A stretch of 55,904 nt of DNA from Pantoea brenneri (lineage in GTDB: Bacteria; Pseudomonadota; Gammaproteobacteria; Enterobacterales; Enterobacteriaceae): positions 1 through 55,904 of the forward strand of contig MIEI01000024.1 in NCBI GenBank assembly GCA_002095305.1, read 5' to 3'. The translations under genes and the position numbers were made by a program. The notes below the pieces were generated by a model. It saw only the letters and a program-made list of their open reading frames with translations, searched no databases and had not been told where the DNA came from. How positions within the stretch are numbered: position 1 is the first letter of the stretch; each line of letters opens with the position of its first letter. Positions 38,862 through 49,521 of the stretch are shown piece after piece.

Positions 38862-40111
38862 TCATGAGGAGCTGGTGGCTTTTTTCGAATTCACCTGTGA
38901 AAAATTGTCGAGCTGTCTAATCCCAGGGACCAGGCAGGTTCCTAAAGTTGCTATGACTACTGCTATCGCTGAAACCAGAAGCACATTACTCCTGCCATAA
39001 TGAATTGCCAGCGGCCCAGCGACCAGTTCACCTAAGGGAATGGCCACAAACGAACCTACAGCGTCATAGGCGTACACGCGAGCCAATTTTTCCTGAGGAA
39101 TATGAGTTTGTAATGAATGAGCCCAGGAGACTCCGAATAGACCGAACGTTACGCCAGCAATAAAAAAAGCTGCAATAAGCCACGCTGCAGAAGCAGGTTG
39201 ACTAAGCATAAAAATTGGCACTGAGCATAGTGCTACTAGCATTGCACCAATAAAAAGATCGCGTCGTGGACGCCATCTTAGGGCGAAGAACGAACCTGTC
39301 ATAAGGCCAACGCTTTGCGCAGCAACCATAATTCCCCAATTAGCTCGCCCAAAAGAAGCATCAGCAATCACAGGGCCAAGTACCATCATTACGCCACTAA
39401 ATGCTGCATTGATAATGGTGAATTGGACCACAATTGCCCATACCCAGGCTCGGCTTGTGAATTCTTCCCATCCTTCTTTTAAGTCCTGCAGGATATTACC
39501 TGATGGTGGGCATGCTTTGATTGATGTAATACGAATTAAGAAATAAAGCGGTGCAGAGGCTGCGAAACCAATCGCATCAATTGCCAGTCCCCAACCGGTC
39601 CGACAGAACTGATTAGGATCCCACCAAGCGAAGTGCCGATAATCGTACCGCCATAAATACCAAGCTGAATTAATGCATTCGCTGCTCGCAAATTCTGCAC
39701 TGGAACAGTTTGGGGGACCAGCGCGGAGGAGGCAGGTAACGCGATGCCAGCTGCTGCTCCATTCAAAGCTCCAGGTAATGCCAGACTCATCACAGTTGCT
39801 GATCCGTCCAACACAGACCATGCGACAATAGCTTGTGAAACTGCCGCAATAACAGAAGAGGATACCAATACCTGGTTACGAGAGTAGCGGTCCGCTAATA
39901 CGCCCCCGATCAACAAGAATAAAACGTTAAAAATGGAGCGGGACGCAACAACGAGGCCTAAATCAGATACCGATCCGCCAATATCAAGCACTGCGAACGC
40001 TAATGCAATCGGTGCAATACCATTGCCCAAAACGGTAAGAAGGCGAGCAGCAAACAGATAACGAAAAGGACTGAAGTGAAAAACGCTAACTTTTTTAGTA
40101 AATGTTTTCAT
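38862..40111 (-). pseudogene. MFS exporter, one-base frameshift
   Basis: From ATG 40111: FSPFRYLFAARLLTVLGNGI, SLSL-type helices, LADRYSRNQVLVSSS (loop 2-3 motif), ASSALVPQTVPVQNLRAANA, GGTIIGTSLGGILISSVGP. The frame then shifts at about 39596 (CCGGTTGG, one G short), after which WGLAIDAIGFAASAPLYFL, a central loop and the second six-helix half (SFVAIPLGELVAGPLAIHYG) run to 38862. Joined length is about 416 residues, normal for this EntS-like drug/siderophore-exporter group. It is the largest gene of the repeat-bounded segment. Substrate unknown. Confidence 0.82.
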
Positions 40112-40347
40112 TATAAAAATGGCTTCTGGATAAGAGGATTTATTTTAGAACGCCTGTATTTTGCTAATACTTTAGCATGATCTGATAGTTACACTGCATT
40201 ATGTCGTTTAGGTAAGCAGAGAAATAACTTCCGCTCCTCATGGATATTGGCCTGTATGTCAGTCCGCCTCGTGCCAGGAGCTGACTTCGCGAACATCACG
40301 ACACGTTAAGGAAAGATATCTAAAATCAGGTGGCCGGGTTTTACGGG

Positions 40348-40679
40348 ATGTTTACATGGTTGCCGGAGCGTTACCTTTTTTCTGATGCGGCCAATTTTCA
40401 CGCCACCGGTCTGCATGAGCTGGTTCACTGGACTGGGGCAAAAGCCGCCTGAATCGTGAAATGAAAGGGAAGTTTGGCAGTGCGAGTTAGGCTTTTGAGG
40501 AATTGATCGCCAAGCCGGGAAGCGCGTACCTGATGGCGGATCTGGGGATCGCTGGAGAGGGGCAGCATTAAAGCGATATTGCTTCCTGGCTGAAACCACT
40601 GAAGAATGACAAGCGCTATATTTTCAAGGCCGCTAGTGCAGCGTCCAAAGCGCATCGTTATTTGATGGATAGCCACTGA
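40348..40679 (+). pseudogene. ArdC-like antirestriction/zincin metallopeptidase relic
   Basis: The C-terminal third of an ArdC/DUF1738 polyvalent protein in decay. Frame 1 gives LPERYLFSDAANFHATGLHE and the zinc motif HELVHWTG. One base is then missing, and the next frame gives KSRLNREMKGKFGSAS, a TAG stop where Tyr is expected, AFEELIAKPGSAYLMADLGI, a TAA where Glu is expected, then SDIASWLKPLKNDKRYIFKA and SKAHRYLMDSH before TGA 40677-40679. Two stops, a frameshift and no N-terminus show a true pseudogene. ArdC proteins travel on conjugative plasmids and integrative elements and protect incoming DNA from restriction. Confidence 0.85.
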
Positions 40680-40714
40680 GTTTGTTACTGATTCACTAAT
40701 AACACAAAGCAAAA

Positions 40715-40742
40715 AGCCCGCTCAGGTTTCCCTGAGCGGGCT
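40715..40742 (-). terminator. tRNA-associated terminator in right repeat
   Basis: A perfect 12-base stem (AGCCCGCTCAGG with CCTGAGCGGGCT, loop TTTC) preceded on the plus strand by five A, so it is a canonical terminator for the minus strand, directly downstream of the tRNA-Asn 3' fragment. Confidence 0.7.
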
Positions 40743-40751
40743 TCTTAAATA

Positions 40752-40772
40752 TGGCTCCTCTGACTGGGATCG
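40752..40772 (-). repeat. tRNA-Asn 3'-end fragment (right), possible att relic
   Basis: Minus-strand sequence ends CCAGTCAGAGGAGCCA, identical to the last 16 bases of enteric tRNA-Asn; 19 of the last 21 match. The 5' part is replaced by non-tRNA sequence, the structure left by integration at a tRNA 3' end. Confidence 0.6.
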
Positions 40773-41065
40773 CCTTTGCCAGTAAATGGCTAATAAATAA
40801 GCTAAACCTGAAATCCCTTTCTGTCAAGACCACCAGAATGACCACCAATAGTTGCGGGTTCCATAAATCTGGTATGAGCGTTCCGCAGCATGAGTGAACA
40901 TGACTATTTTACTCTCTGAAAATGAAGCGTAATTAGAGATAACGTCGAAGGTGTTTATCCTATGTGAAACTGTGTGCAAAGAGGTTTAACTGTCGGCTGA
41001 GTGCCATAAGCGGACATGTCTAATTTCAGTTGTGCTCATTAATCTGGTTCACTGAACGAAGAACA

Positions 41066-41182
41066 AAACAGGTTGTTATTGAGCGTATTAATTTAGGCTT
41101 AAGCATCAGCTCTATTGCCCGAGAATTTAGTACTACCCGGCAAACCATACTTCGAATAAAGGCCGGATCCAAACTGTCATAA
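41066..41182 (+). pseudogene. serine recombinase C-terminal helix-turn-helix relic
   Basis: Thirty-eight codons reading [20 protein letters not shown] and [15 protein letters not shown], then TAA. This is the DNA-binding tail of a Hin/Tn3-type resolvase-invertase. The preceding codons (NEEQ, one base out of frame) extend it slightly; no catalytic domain is present. It lies just outside the right repeat. Confidence 0.65.
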
Positions 41183-41215
41183 GACCGGCCCTATTGGGCC
41201 AAGTTGTCAAAGGTG

Positions 41216-42001
41216 TTAGATTGATTTTACGTGTTTTGAAAACAGGTTCAGCTCGTTAATAATGCACTCAGGTTCTTCACTGAAAGGCATGTTGTTCAAA
41301 TCTAAAACCCCATCATTTTTTTCAGGATTATCAGTTTGCAGGTCTGCAAACAGCAAAGTAAGATCCTGTTGTGCTTCTCCTTGTTCAGCCACCAGCTCGA
41401 ACGTTTTATTTTTTGCCTCGTCGCTGGTCAGGGCACTGACCAGAACCTGGGCTATTTGCTCCCGGGATACCACACCATCTTCCGGTGTTCCTGCATGGCG
41501 ACGATCTCCCTGAAGCATAACGATTCTGTGCTCGTCATCATTGTTGTAATCAAACCAGCCGGGCCTGACGATGGTATAGGGATGACCACTCGCCCTTACC
41601 AGACGCTCGGCACGTCTTTTCCAGTCATGAACCTCAGTGCGTTGATTCCAGGTGCTGAGCCGTTCAGTCACGCCAATCGTGGTCATTAGGCCGATACGAG
41701 CAGGCGTATCCCTGAATATTCGTAAAATATTACGCACTCCGCCGTAATCTATCGCTCTGGCACCAATACGACCCTGACCATCGGAACCGAGAGTGAAGAT
41801 GATGGCATCAATATCTTTCGGCAATTCGGTGAGTGTTTCAGGCAGTGAAACATCGCCGTAAAAAACATCCGTTCCACGAGGAAGTAATTTTACTTTTCTC
41901 CTATTTCTGACCAACGCTACGGGATGATGGCCCATTTCAATAGCAGTATTCACGACATGAAGACCAATACTTCCAGTCGCGCCTGCAACGAGTATTTTCA
42001 T
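41216..42001 (-). CDS. NAD(P)-binding SDR-type protein (NmrA/YwnB-like)
   Basis: A 261-residue atypical short-chain dehydrogenase. The N-terminal dinucleotide motif is MKILVAGATGSIGLHVVNTA. DIDAIIFTLGSDGQG and TIVRPGWFDYNNDDEHRIV are typical for NAD(P)H-binding sugar-epimerase-like proteins that lack a full catalytic Tyr-Lys pair. It is divergent from a LysR gene, a common arrangement in which the regulator controls the oxidoreductase. Function not predictable further. Confidence 0.82.
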   Translation of the reverse strand: MKILVAGATGSIGLHVVNTAIEMGHHPVALVRNRRKVKLLPRGTDVFYGDVSLPETLTELPKDIDAIIFTLGSDGQGRIGARAIDYGGVRNILRIFRDTPARIGLMTTIGVTERLSTWNQRTEVHDWKRRAERLVRASGHPYTIVRPGWFDYNNDDEHRIVMLQGDRRHAGTPEDGVVSREQIAQVLVSALTSDEAKNKTFELVAEQGEAQQDLTLLFADLQTDNPEKNDGVLDLNNMPFSEEPECIINELNLFSKHVKSI

Positions 42002-42110
42002 GATAAACCTTCTGATAATTCGGACTTATTTTCGATACAGTCAGAATATCAATTATCATTATTGTCAGTAATAGGGCTAAAATGATTGTGTCTATGAACA
42101 CCCTTCATGA

Positions 42111-45318
<3,208 letters not shown>

Positions 45319-46256
45319 TTGAAGTCAATACTTAACTGGGTTATGAAAAATGGTTGGAATATATTTAGCTTTATTGGGGTGATAGGGACATTCTATTTTT
45401 CGCTTATATATGTTCCCGGTTATGTAAAAGATATAACTGCAGCAAAGGTAAACATCACTCATGAAAGCTTAGTGGATGATGTTCAAGAGTTATTATTTTA
45501 TAATAAAAACTAACAATTGATGATATCAATTCATTCATTAAGGCCAAAGAGTTAGAGCAAGGAACTCCTTACCCATACTCGGCTGATGAACTTTTATTAC
45601 AAATCCAAGATCGCTTTATGGGAAACAAATTTATTCCATTAGAGAAAAGGGAGTTACTAATGGATACAGTAAAATCTATTCGCTCCACATATTCAAAGCC
45701 AAAAGTTGCTGAGAAGAAAAGTATAAATGAAGATTCACTAGTATCAATGTTTGTTTCCGCTATAGGAGCACTCATTGCAGCTATAGGTACATATAGTATT
45801 TTCAGGAAAATAAAAATTGATAAAGAAATTGAGGCTGATATCACATCGGGTGATGTAATCAATAATTTGGTCTATCCAAATGTAACTCCAGGCTCGAAGG
45901 AGTTTGAAAGTATGGTTGGTGAAGTACTTAATGAACTTGGAGTGCTTTCAGAAAGAGTTGAAGCAGGAAAAGATGATGGTTATGACTTTGAGATTAAAAC
46001 CCAAGAACAGAATTATATTGTTGAGGTGAAAAGGTATTCAAAACTACTCGGTTTGGCTACAGGTCGTGAATTTATATATAAAGTGAATTAATCAGGTAAG
46101 GGTGGTATTTTAATTGTTAGCTCTGGCTTTACCGAAAGAACAAAGCAACTTATAAATTAACATAATGCTTTATCTGAAAACCAAAAAGTATATCTTGTAG
46201 TGGCTAAGGCAAAGACTGAGCTTAAGGGTATATTGGCCAAAATTTTACGGCTATAG
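45319..46256 (+). pseudogene. membrane-anchored Mrr-like restriction nuclease, decayed
   Basis: Begins with TTG 45319 six bases after AAGGAG. The first helix is NIFSFIGVIGTFYFSLIYV. The frame is lost at about 45509 (one A short in AAAAA), then resumes LTIDDINSFIKAKELEQGTP, a second helix (VSAIGALIAAIGTYSIF) and a nuclease-like domain: EFESMVGEVLNELGVLSERV, DDGYDFEIKTQEQNYIVEVK, the D and ExK of the PD-(D/E)xK fold. TAA codons interrupt at 46089-46091 and 46158-46160, with the same frame continuing SGKGGILIVSSGFTERTK and NQKVYLVVAKAKTELKGILA to TAG 46254-46256. One shift and two stops mark a dead or dying defence-type gene. AT-rich unlike its neighbours. Confidence 0.75.
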
Positions 46257-46384
46257 TGTTGAAATTACCCGATTTGGGGAGCAGTAATTTTTTAGAGTTC
46301 TGATGTGGCTTGTTGAATAGGTTTGTTGGCTCATGTGTCATGTGCTTTATCATTAAGATAGCTATGGTTAAAAACTAATATGAC

Positions 46385-46418
46385 TCTACCGAGTCCTCAG
46401 ACACGAGAACTCGGTAGA
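46385..46418. terminator. hairpin at 3' end of hydrolase gene
   Basis: TCTACCGAGT (46385-46394) pairs perfectly with ACTCGGTAGA (46409-46418) with a 14-base loop. It stands 22 bases past the hydrolase stop on the minus strand, without a T-run. Confidence 0.45.
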
Positions 46419-46440
46419 TTGGACTGATGGGTCTATTCCA

Positions 46441-47505
46441 CTACTGCAATTTTTTTTCCTTCAGAAATTTACTCACCAAATCAGCAATCTGCATATTGTT
46501 GAGATCAGAGAATGGGAAGTGGGTATTCCCTTTGATTCCCACTTCTGGCAGATGCGTTACCGTCACATCCCCGCCATGCTTGTTCACCACGTCGCGCCAC
46601 TCGCGAGCCATCGCCAGACGTACCCGCCAGCTGTCCTGCGCGGGCATGGCGACAGGTTTATCCGGTATGTTATCGCCGTAAATAATCAGAATCGGGATTT
46701 TGGTCAGTGCCATAAATTGCGCCATTGGCACAGGCTCACCCTTCAGCGTGTCGAACGCGCTTGGCATAGGGGCAGGGAGTTCTTTTTCGGGGAAGACAAA
46801 GCTGCTGCCAGGCTCGAAGGCGACAATGGCTTTAACCTTGTCGTTTTTCATCGCCGTGTACCAGCCTGGTCCGCCACCCTGAGAGTGGGTGAAGAGGATA
46901 GCCGGGCCGGATTTATCCACGACGGCGGACATCGCATCAGAGATGACATTGATATCAAACGGCCCGGTATTCGGGGTCATCTGACGGAAATACTGATTCA
47001 GCGCTTCTTTGTCGTGAGAGAATTGAACGCCTTTAAAATACTCTGGCCACACGCCAACGCGGAACTGGTTAAACCACATCTGCTCATCTGGTTTTGGCGA
47101 AACAGTACCTTCTACGGTAGTGCGCCCGGCGCTGCCCCGGCGTGGCTGATCGACCAGATAGGTTGAGAACCCGCGACGCAGGAATATGTTCTGGAACCCT
47201 TCACGGCCATCCGGCGTGCTTTCCCAGGTACGGGAGAACTGACCTGCGCCGTGCAGCATGACGATAGGGTATTTATGCGGATTCTCCGGGATTTGGTAGA
47301 ACACAGACGCATGATCGCCATGGTAGGTTTGGCCAGCAGACTCCAGCGGCTTTTTCGCGTCAAATGTTCCTGGTGCGGTGATGATGGTGCCACCAGCAGA
47401 AAAGCTTCCCTGTTCCTGAATAACCAGAGGCTCGGCATATACCGATTGAGCCACCAGGCCACCCGCCATTACGCAGATGGCCAGCGTTTTTAAGATTGTC
47501 TTCAA
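46441..47505 (-). CDS. exported alpha/beta hydrolase
   Basis: A 354-residue secreted or periplasmic esterase-like protein with a Sec signal (TLAICVMAGGLVAQSVYA). The oxyanion region is YPIVMLHGAGQFSRTWES, and the nucleophile elbow GPAILFTHSQGGGPGWYTA has the serine in HSQGG. A candidate acid is in LIIYGDNIPDKP and a candidate histidine in KGNTHFPFSD near the C-terminus. Substrate unknown. It follows the flavodoxin gene in the same direction with a 107-base gap, so it may have its own promoter. Confidence 0.82.
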   Translation of the reverse strand: MKTILKTLAICVMAGGLVAQSVYAEPLVIQEQGSFSAGGTIITAPGTFDAKKPLESAGQTYHGDHASVFYQIPENPHKYPIVMLHGAGQFSRTWESTPDGREGFQNIFLRRGFSTYLVDQPRRGSAGRTTVEGTVSPKPDEQMWFNQFRVGVWPEYFKGVQFSHDKEALNQYFRQMTPNTGPFDINVISDAMSAVVDKSGPAILFTHSQGGGPGWYTAMKNDKVKAIVAFEPGSSFVFPEKELPAPMPSAFDTLKGEPVPMAQFMALTKIPILIIYGDNIPDKPVAMPAQDSWRVRLAMAREWRDVVNKHGGDVTVTHLPEVGIKGNTHFPFSDLNNMQIADLVSKFLKEKKLQ

Positions 47506-47612
47506 GATTACATCCTCTGTTATGTTTGCTGTTCAATCATATCTGAGTTGTCAGTGTTAATTATTTAGCACCCCTGATTGCCCTTATTTGGCAGATTCAT
47601 TAATGCGGACGA

Positions 47613-48197
47613 TTAACTGCGTATTGTCTCTAACCAACTGGTGACCGTTTCAGTTGTTCTTCGCTCCTGGTCGCATTCAATAACAAGCGGTTTTTCCCGA
47701 CGCGCAGTTTGGGCAAGACTGGCAAGGATGTCGTCGCTGTCTCCTTTACCGTAGCCACCGTGAGTAATGAAGGGGATGAGTAATTTGCCCGCAAGGTTGT
47801 GGCTGCTGAGAAATGCTTGCACTACAGGCGGCACGCTGGTCCCCCAGATGGGAAAGCCTAAATACACTGTCTCGTAGCGTGAGATATCTGCAACGCTATT
47901 TTTTAATGCGGGTTTGACTCCTCGCTCACGCTCATTTTTCACCTGTTCAACGGTCTGAAAATAGTCTTCCGGATAAGGTGTGGCCGGTTCAATTTCAAAC
48001 AGATCGGTGTTCAGACTACGGTGAATGACACCCGCAATAACTCGTGTATTTCCGCTGCGGGAAAAGTACGCCACCAGAACACGGCTTTTACCCTGCACGT
48101 TTGCGGTTCCGGTGGCTGCTGAAGCCAGGGAGACGTTCGCCAGTGTGAGCCCGGCAAGTGCGGTGATTAACATTCTGCGGTTAGGATCATGCTCCAT
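47613..48197 (-). CDS. flavodoxin with Tat-like export signal
   Basis: A 194-residue flavodoxin-fold protein. I start at ATG 48197, six bases after AGGAG; TTG 48203 is too close to it. The N-terminus has NRRMLITALAGLTLANVSLA with twin arginines and an ASA cleavage site. FMN binding: LVAYFSRSGNTRVIAGVI (phosphate loop), then YLGFPIWGTSVPPVVQAFL and PFITHGGYGKGDSDDI. Flavodoxins are normally cytosolic, so an exported one is unusual. It starts nine bases after the carboxymuconolactone decarboxylase-like gene in one operon. Confidence 0.85.
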   Translation of the reverse strand: MEHDPNRRMLITALAGLTLANVSLASAATGTANVQGKSRVLVAYFSRSGNTRVIAGVIHRSLNTDLFEIEPATPYPEDYFQTVEQVKNERERGVKPALKNSVADISRYETVYLGFPIWGTSVPPVVQAFLSSHNLAGKLLIPFITHGGYGKGDSDDILASLAQTARREKPLVIECDQERRTTETVTSWLETIRS

Positions 48198-48206
48198 ACC
48201 CAACTC

Positions 48207-48968
48207 CTAATTGTTTGCGAGCGCCTGCTGCAGCGCCTTTTCAGCTCGCGTAGCCGCATCATTTTCGCCATGTTCACGCAGAACTTGTGACAGTTGGCGC
48301 AGATGCGTTGCCGTCAGGCCGACCCGCATACTTGCTCGCGTATGCGATAACAGTTGGGCTTCAACGCCTGGTGTGGCCGCTAATGCGCCAACTGTTGCCA
48401 GCTCGCGGCTTTGCCAGTCGAGGTTATCGCGGGCGAAAATGTCGCCGAACAGGTGCGTTTGCAGGAACTGATTAATGACCGGGGCAAAGTCAAACAGCGG
48501 GCCCTGAACGGGAGCGCCTGAGATTTTTGTCTGGTTTGCGGTACCGACACGGCGAAGCTCATCCCCGACAGGGATTGGGGCGACCGGTTCTTTGCCCTCA
48601 ACGTCTTCGATGCCACGTTGTTTACGTGCTTCGACGACCTTCATCAGTTCGGTAAGCGCATTCAGGCTACGGGGGAAGCCCGTGTAGGCATAAAGCTGGA
48701 CGAGAATCTCTTTGGTTTCGTTTATCGTGAGTCCTGCATCAAGCCCCTGATTCAGGGCTGCATTCAGCTTATCCATCTGACTGCTGGCCATCGATGCCGC
48801 AATCAACGGGATGGCCTGTTGGCTGGCTGACAGCGTATTTGAAACGGTTTGTTCGTGGTTCATTTCTGAGGCTCCTTTATTGACGGGCGCAGCATGTGCC
48901 GCGAGACCAGAACCAAAGGTCAGCAGCACTGCTGCCGCTAATGCTTTAATGGGCGTGGTATTGTTCAT
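48207..48968 (-). CDS. exported carboxymuconolactone decarboxylase-like protein
   Basis: A 253-residue protein with Sec signal (IKALAAAVLLTFGSGLAAHA) and two CMD/AhpD-fold repeats: LTINETKEILVQLYAYTGFP (about 80-100) and SRELATVGALAATPGVEAQL (about 185-205). No cysteine is present, so AhpD-type peroxidase chemistry with CxxC is excluded; it resembles the gamma-carboxymuconolactone decarboxylase side of the family. Coupled to the upstream cupin gene by a 23-base overlap. Confidence 0.85.
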   Translation of the reverse strand: MNNTTPIKALAAAVLLTFGSGLAAHAAPVNKGASEMNHEQTVSNTLSASQQAIPLIAASMASSQMDKLNAALNQGLDAGLTINETKEILVQLYAYTGFPRSLNALTELMKVVEARKQRGIEDVEGKEPVAPIPVGDELRRVGTANQTKISGAPVQGPLFDFAPVINQFLQTHLFGDIFARDNLDWQSRELATVGALAATPGVEAQLLSHTRASMRVGLTATHLRQLSQVLREHGENDAATRAEKALQQALANN

Positions 48969-49425
48969 CTGTCACTTTCTCCATCCAGTTAACGCTTTTG
49001 CCATCTACAATCCCGGTTATCGCCAGATGCGTCATCGCGCTGCCGGGTGCCGCCCCGTGCCAGTGTTTGACGCCCGCAGGGCAAGAGACAACATCGCCCG
49101 CGCGGATAATCTGCACCGGCTGGCCTTCTTGTTGTGTGAGCCCAACACCCGAGGTCACAATAAGCCGCTGACCTGCCGGATGCGTATGCCAGGCAGAACG
49201 GGCTCCGGGTTCAAAGGTGACATAAGCCCCGGAAACACGGATGTCGTTATCAGGTTTGAAGAGAGGATCAACCCGGACGCGACCGGTAAAATTCTCCGCT
49301 GGCCCATACACCGCGTTCTGACTTCCTGCTGGGGCAATATGGACAGCGGGATTTTGCTCCGCTGCCCAGGATGAAAAGGTGAAGAAGGGCAGTAACAGCC
49401 CGAGGTAACGTAAATGTCCGATCAT
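48946..49425 (-). CDS. exported cupin, (R)-mandelonitrile lyase-like
   Basis: A 159-residue single-domain cupin started at ATG 49425 (AAGGA upstream), with signal peptide LRYLGLLLPFFTFSSWAAE. GRVRVDPLF, GAYVTFEPGARSAWHTHPAG and CPAGVKHWHGAAPGSAMTHL carry the metal-binding His set, and VNWMEKVTDEQY is the end. The pattern is that of the manganese cupin hydroxynitrile lyases known from Granulicella. Real activity may differ, as many relatives have no tested function. First gene of the cupin-CMD-flavodoxin run. Confidence 0.85.
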   Translation of the reverse strand: MIGHLRYLGLLLPFFTFSSWAAEQNPAVHIAPAGSQNAVYGPAENFTGRVRVDPLFKPDNDIRVSGAYVTFEPGARSAWHTHPAGQRLIVTSGVGLTQQEGQPVQIIRAGDVVSCPAGVKHWHGAAPGSAMTHLAITGIVDGKSVNWMEKVTDEQYHAH

Positions 49426-49487
49426 GCAAAGCGTCCTTATCAATGAAGAGGGGATTGCCTGCGATGATTTTATCGAGAGGGTGATGA

Positions 49488-49521
49488 CGTCAGGCTGACG
49501 CCCCCCTGACAATTCTGTCAG
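49488..49521. promoter_or_regulatory. response-regulator-type operator before the cupin operon
   Basis: A perfect palindrome, CTGACA-ATTC-TGTCAG (49506-49521), and a second, CGTCAGGCTGACG (49488-49500), overlap the 3' end of the sensor kinase gene, 63-97 bases upstream of the cupin start. The first has the same arms as the site at 52916-52931 in the other control region, and the arm sequence and 16-base size resemble CusR/HprR boxes. Confidence 0.65.

Larger units (their letters stand above)
40708..41015. repeat. direct repeat, right copy (about 305 bp)
   Basis: Partner of 37807-38111 in the same orientation; similarity is best in the first 148 bases (40708-40855). It begins 28 bases after the ArdC relic stop. 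The two copies delimit a 2.9-kb AT-richer segment holding the tautomerase, MFS and ArdC genes. Confidence 0.8.

Noticed and set aside
37807..41015. Reading the 305-bp repeats as ends of an insertion sequence or composite transposon
   Set aside because: The repeats are direct, carry a tRNA 3' end plus terminator, and contain no transposase or terminal inverted repeats.
46089..46160. TAA codons read through as possible recoding in the nuclease gene
   Set aside because: A frameshift in the same gene and AT-rich decay make nonsense mutations far more likely than stop-codon reassignment or programmed readthrough.
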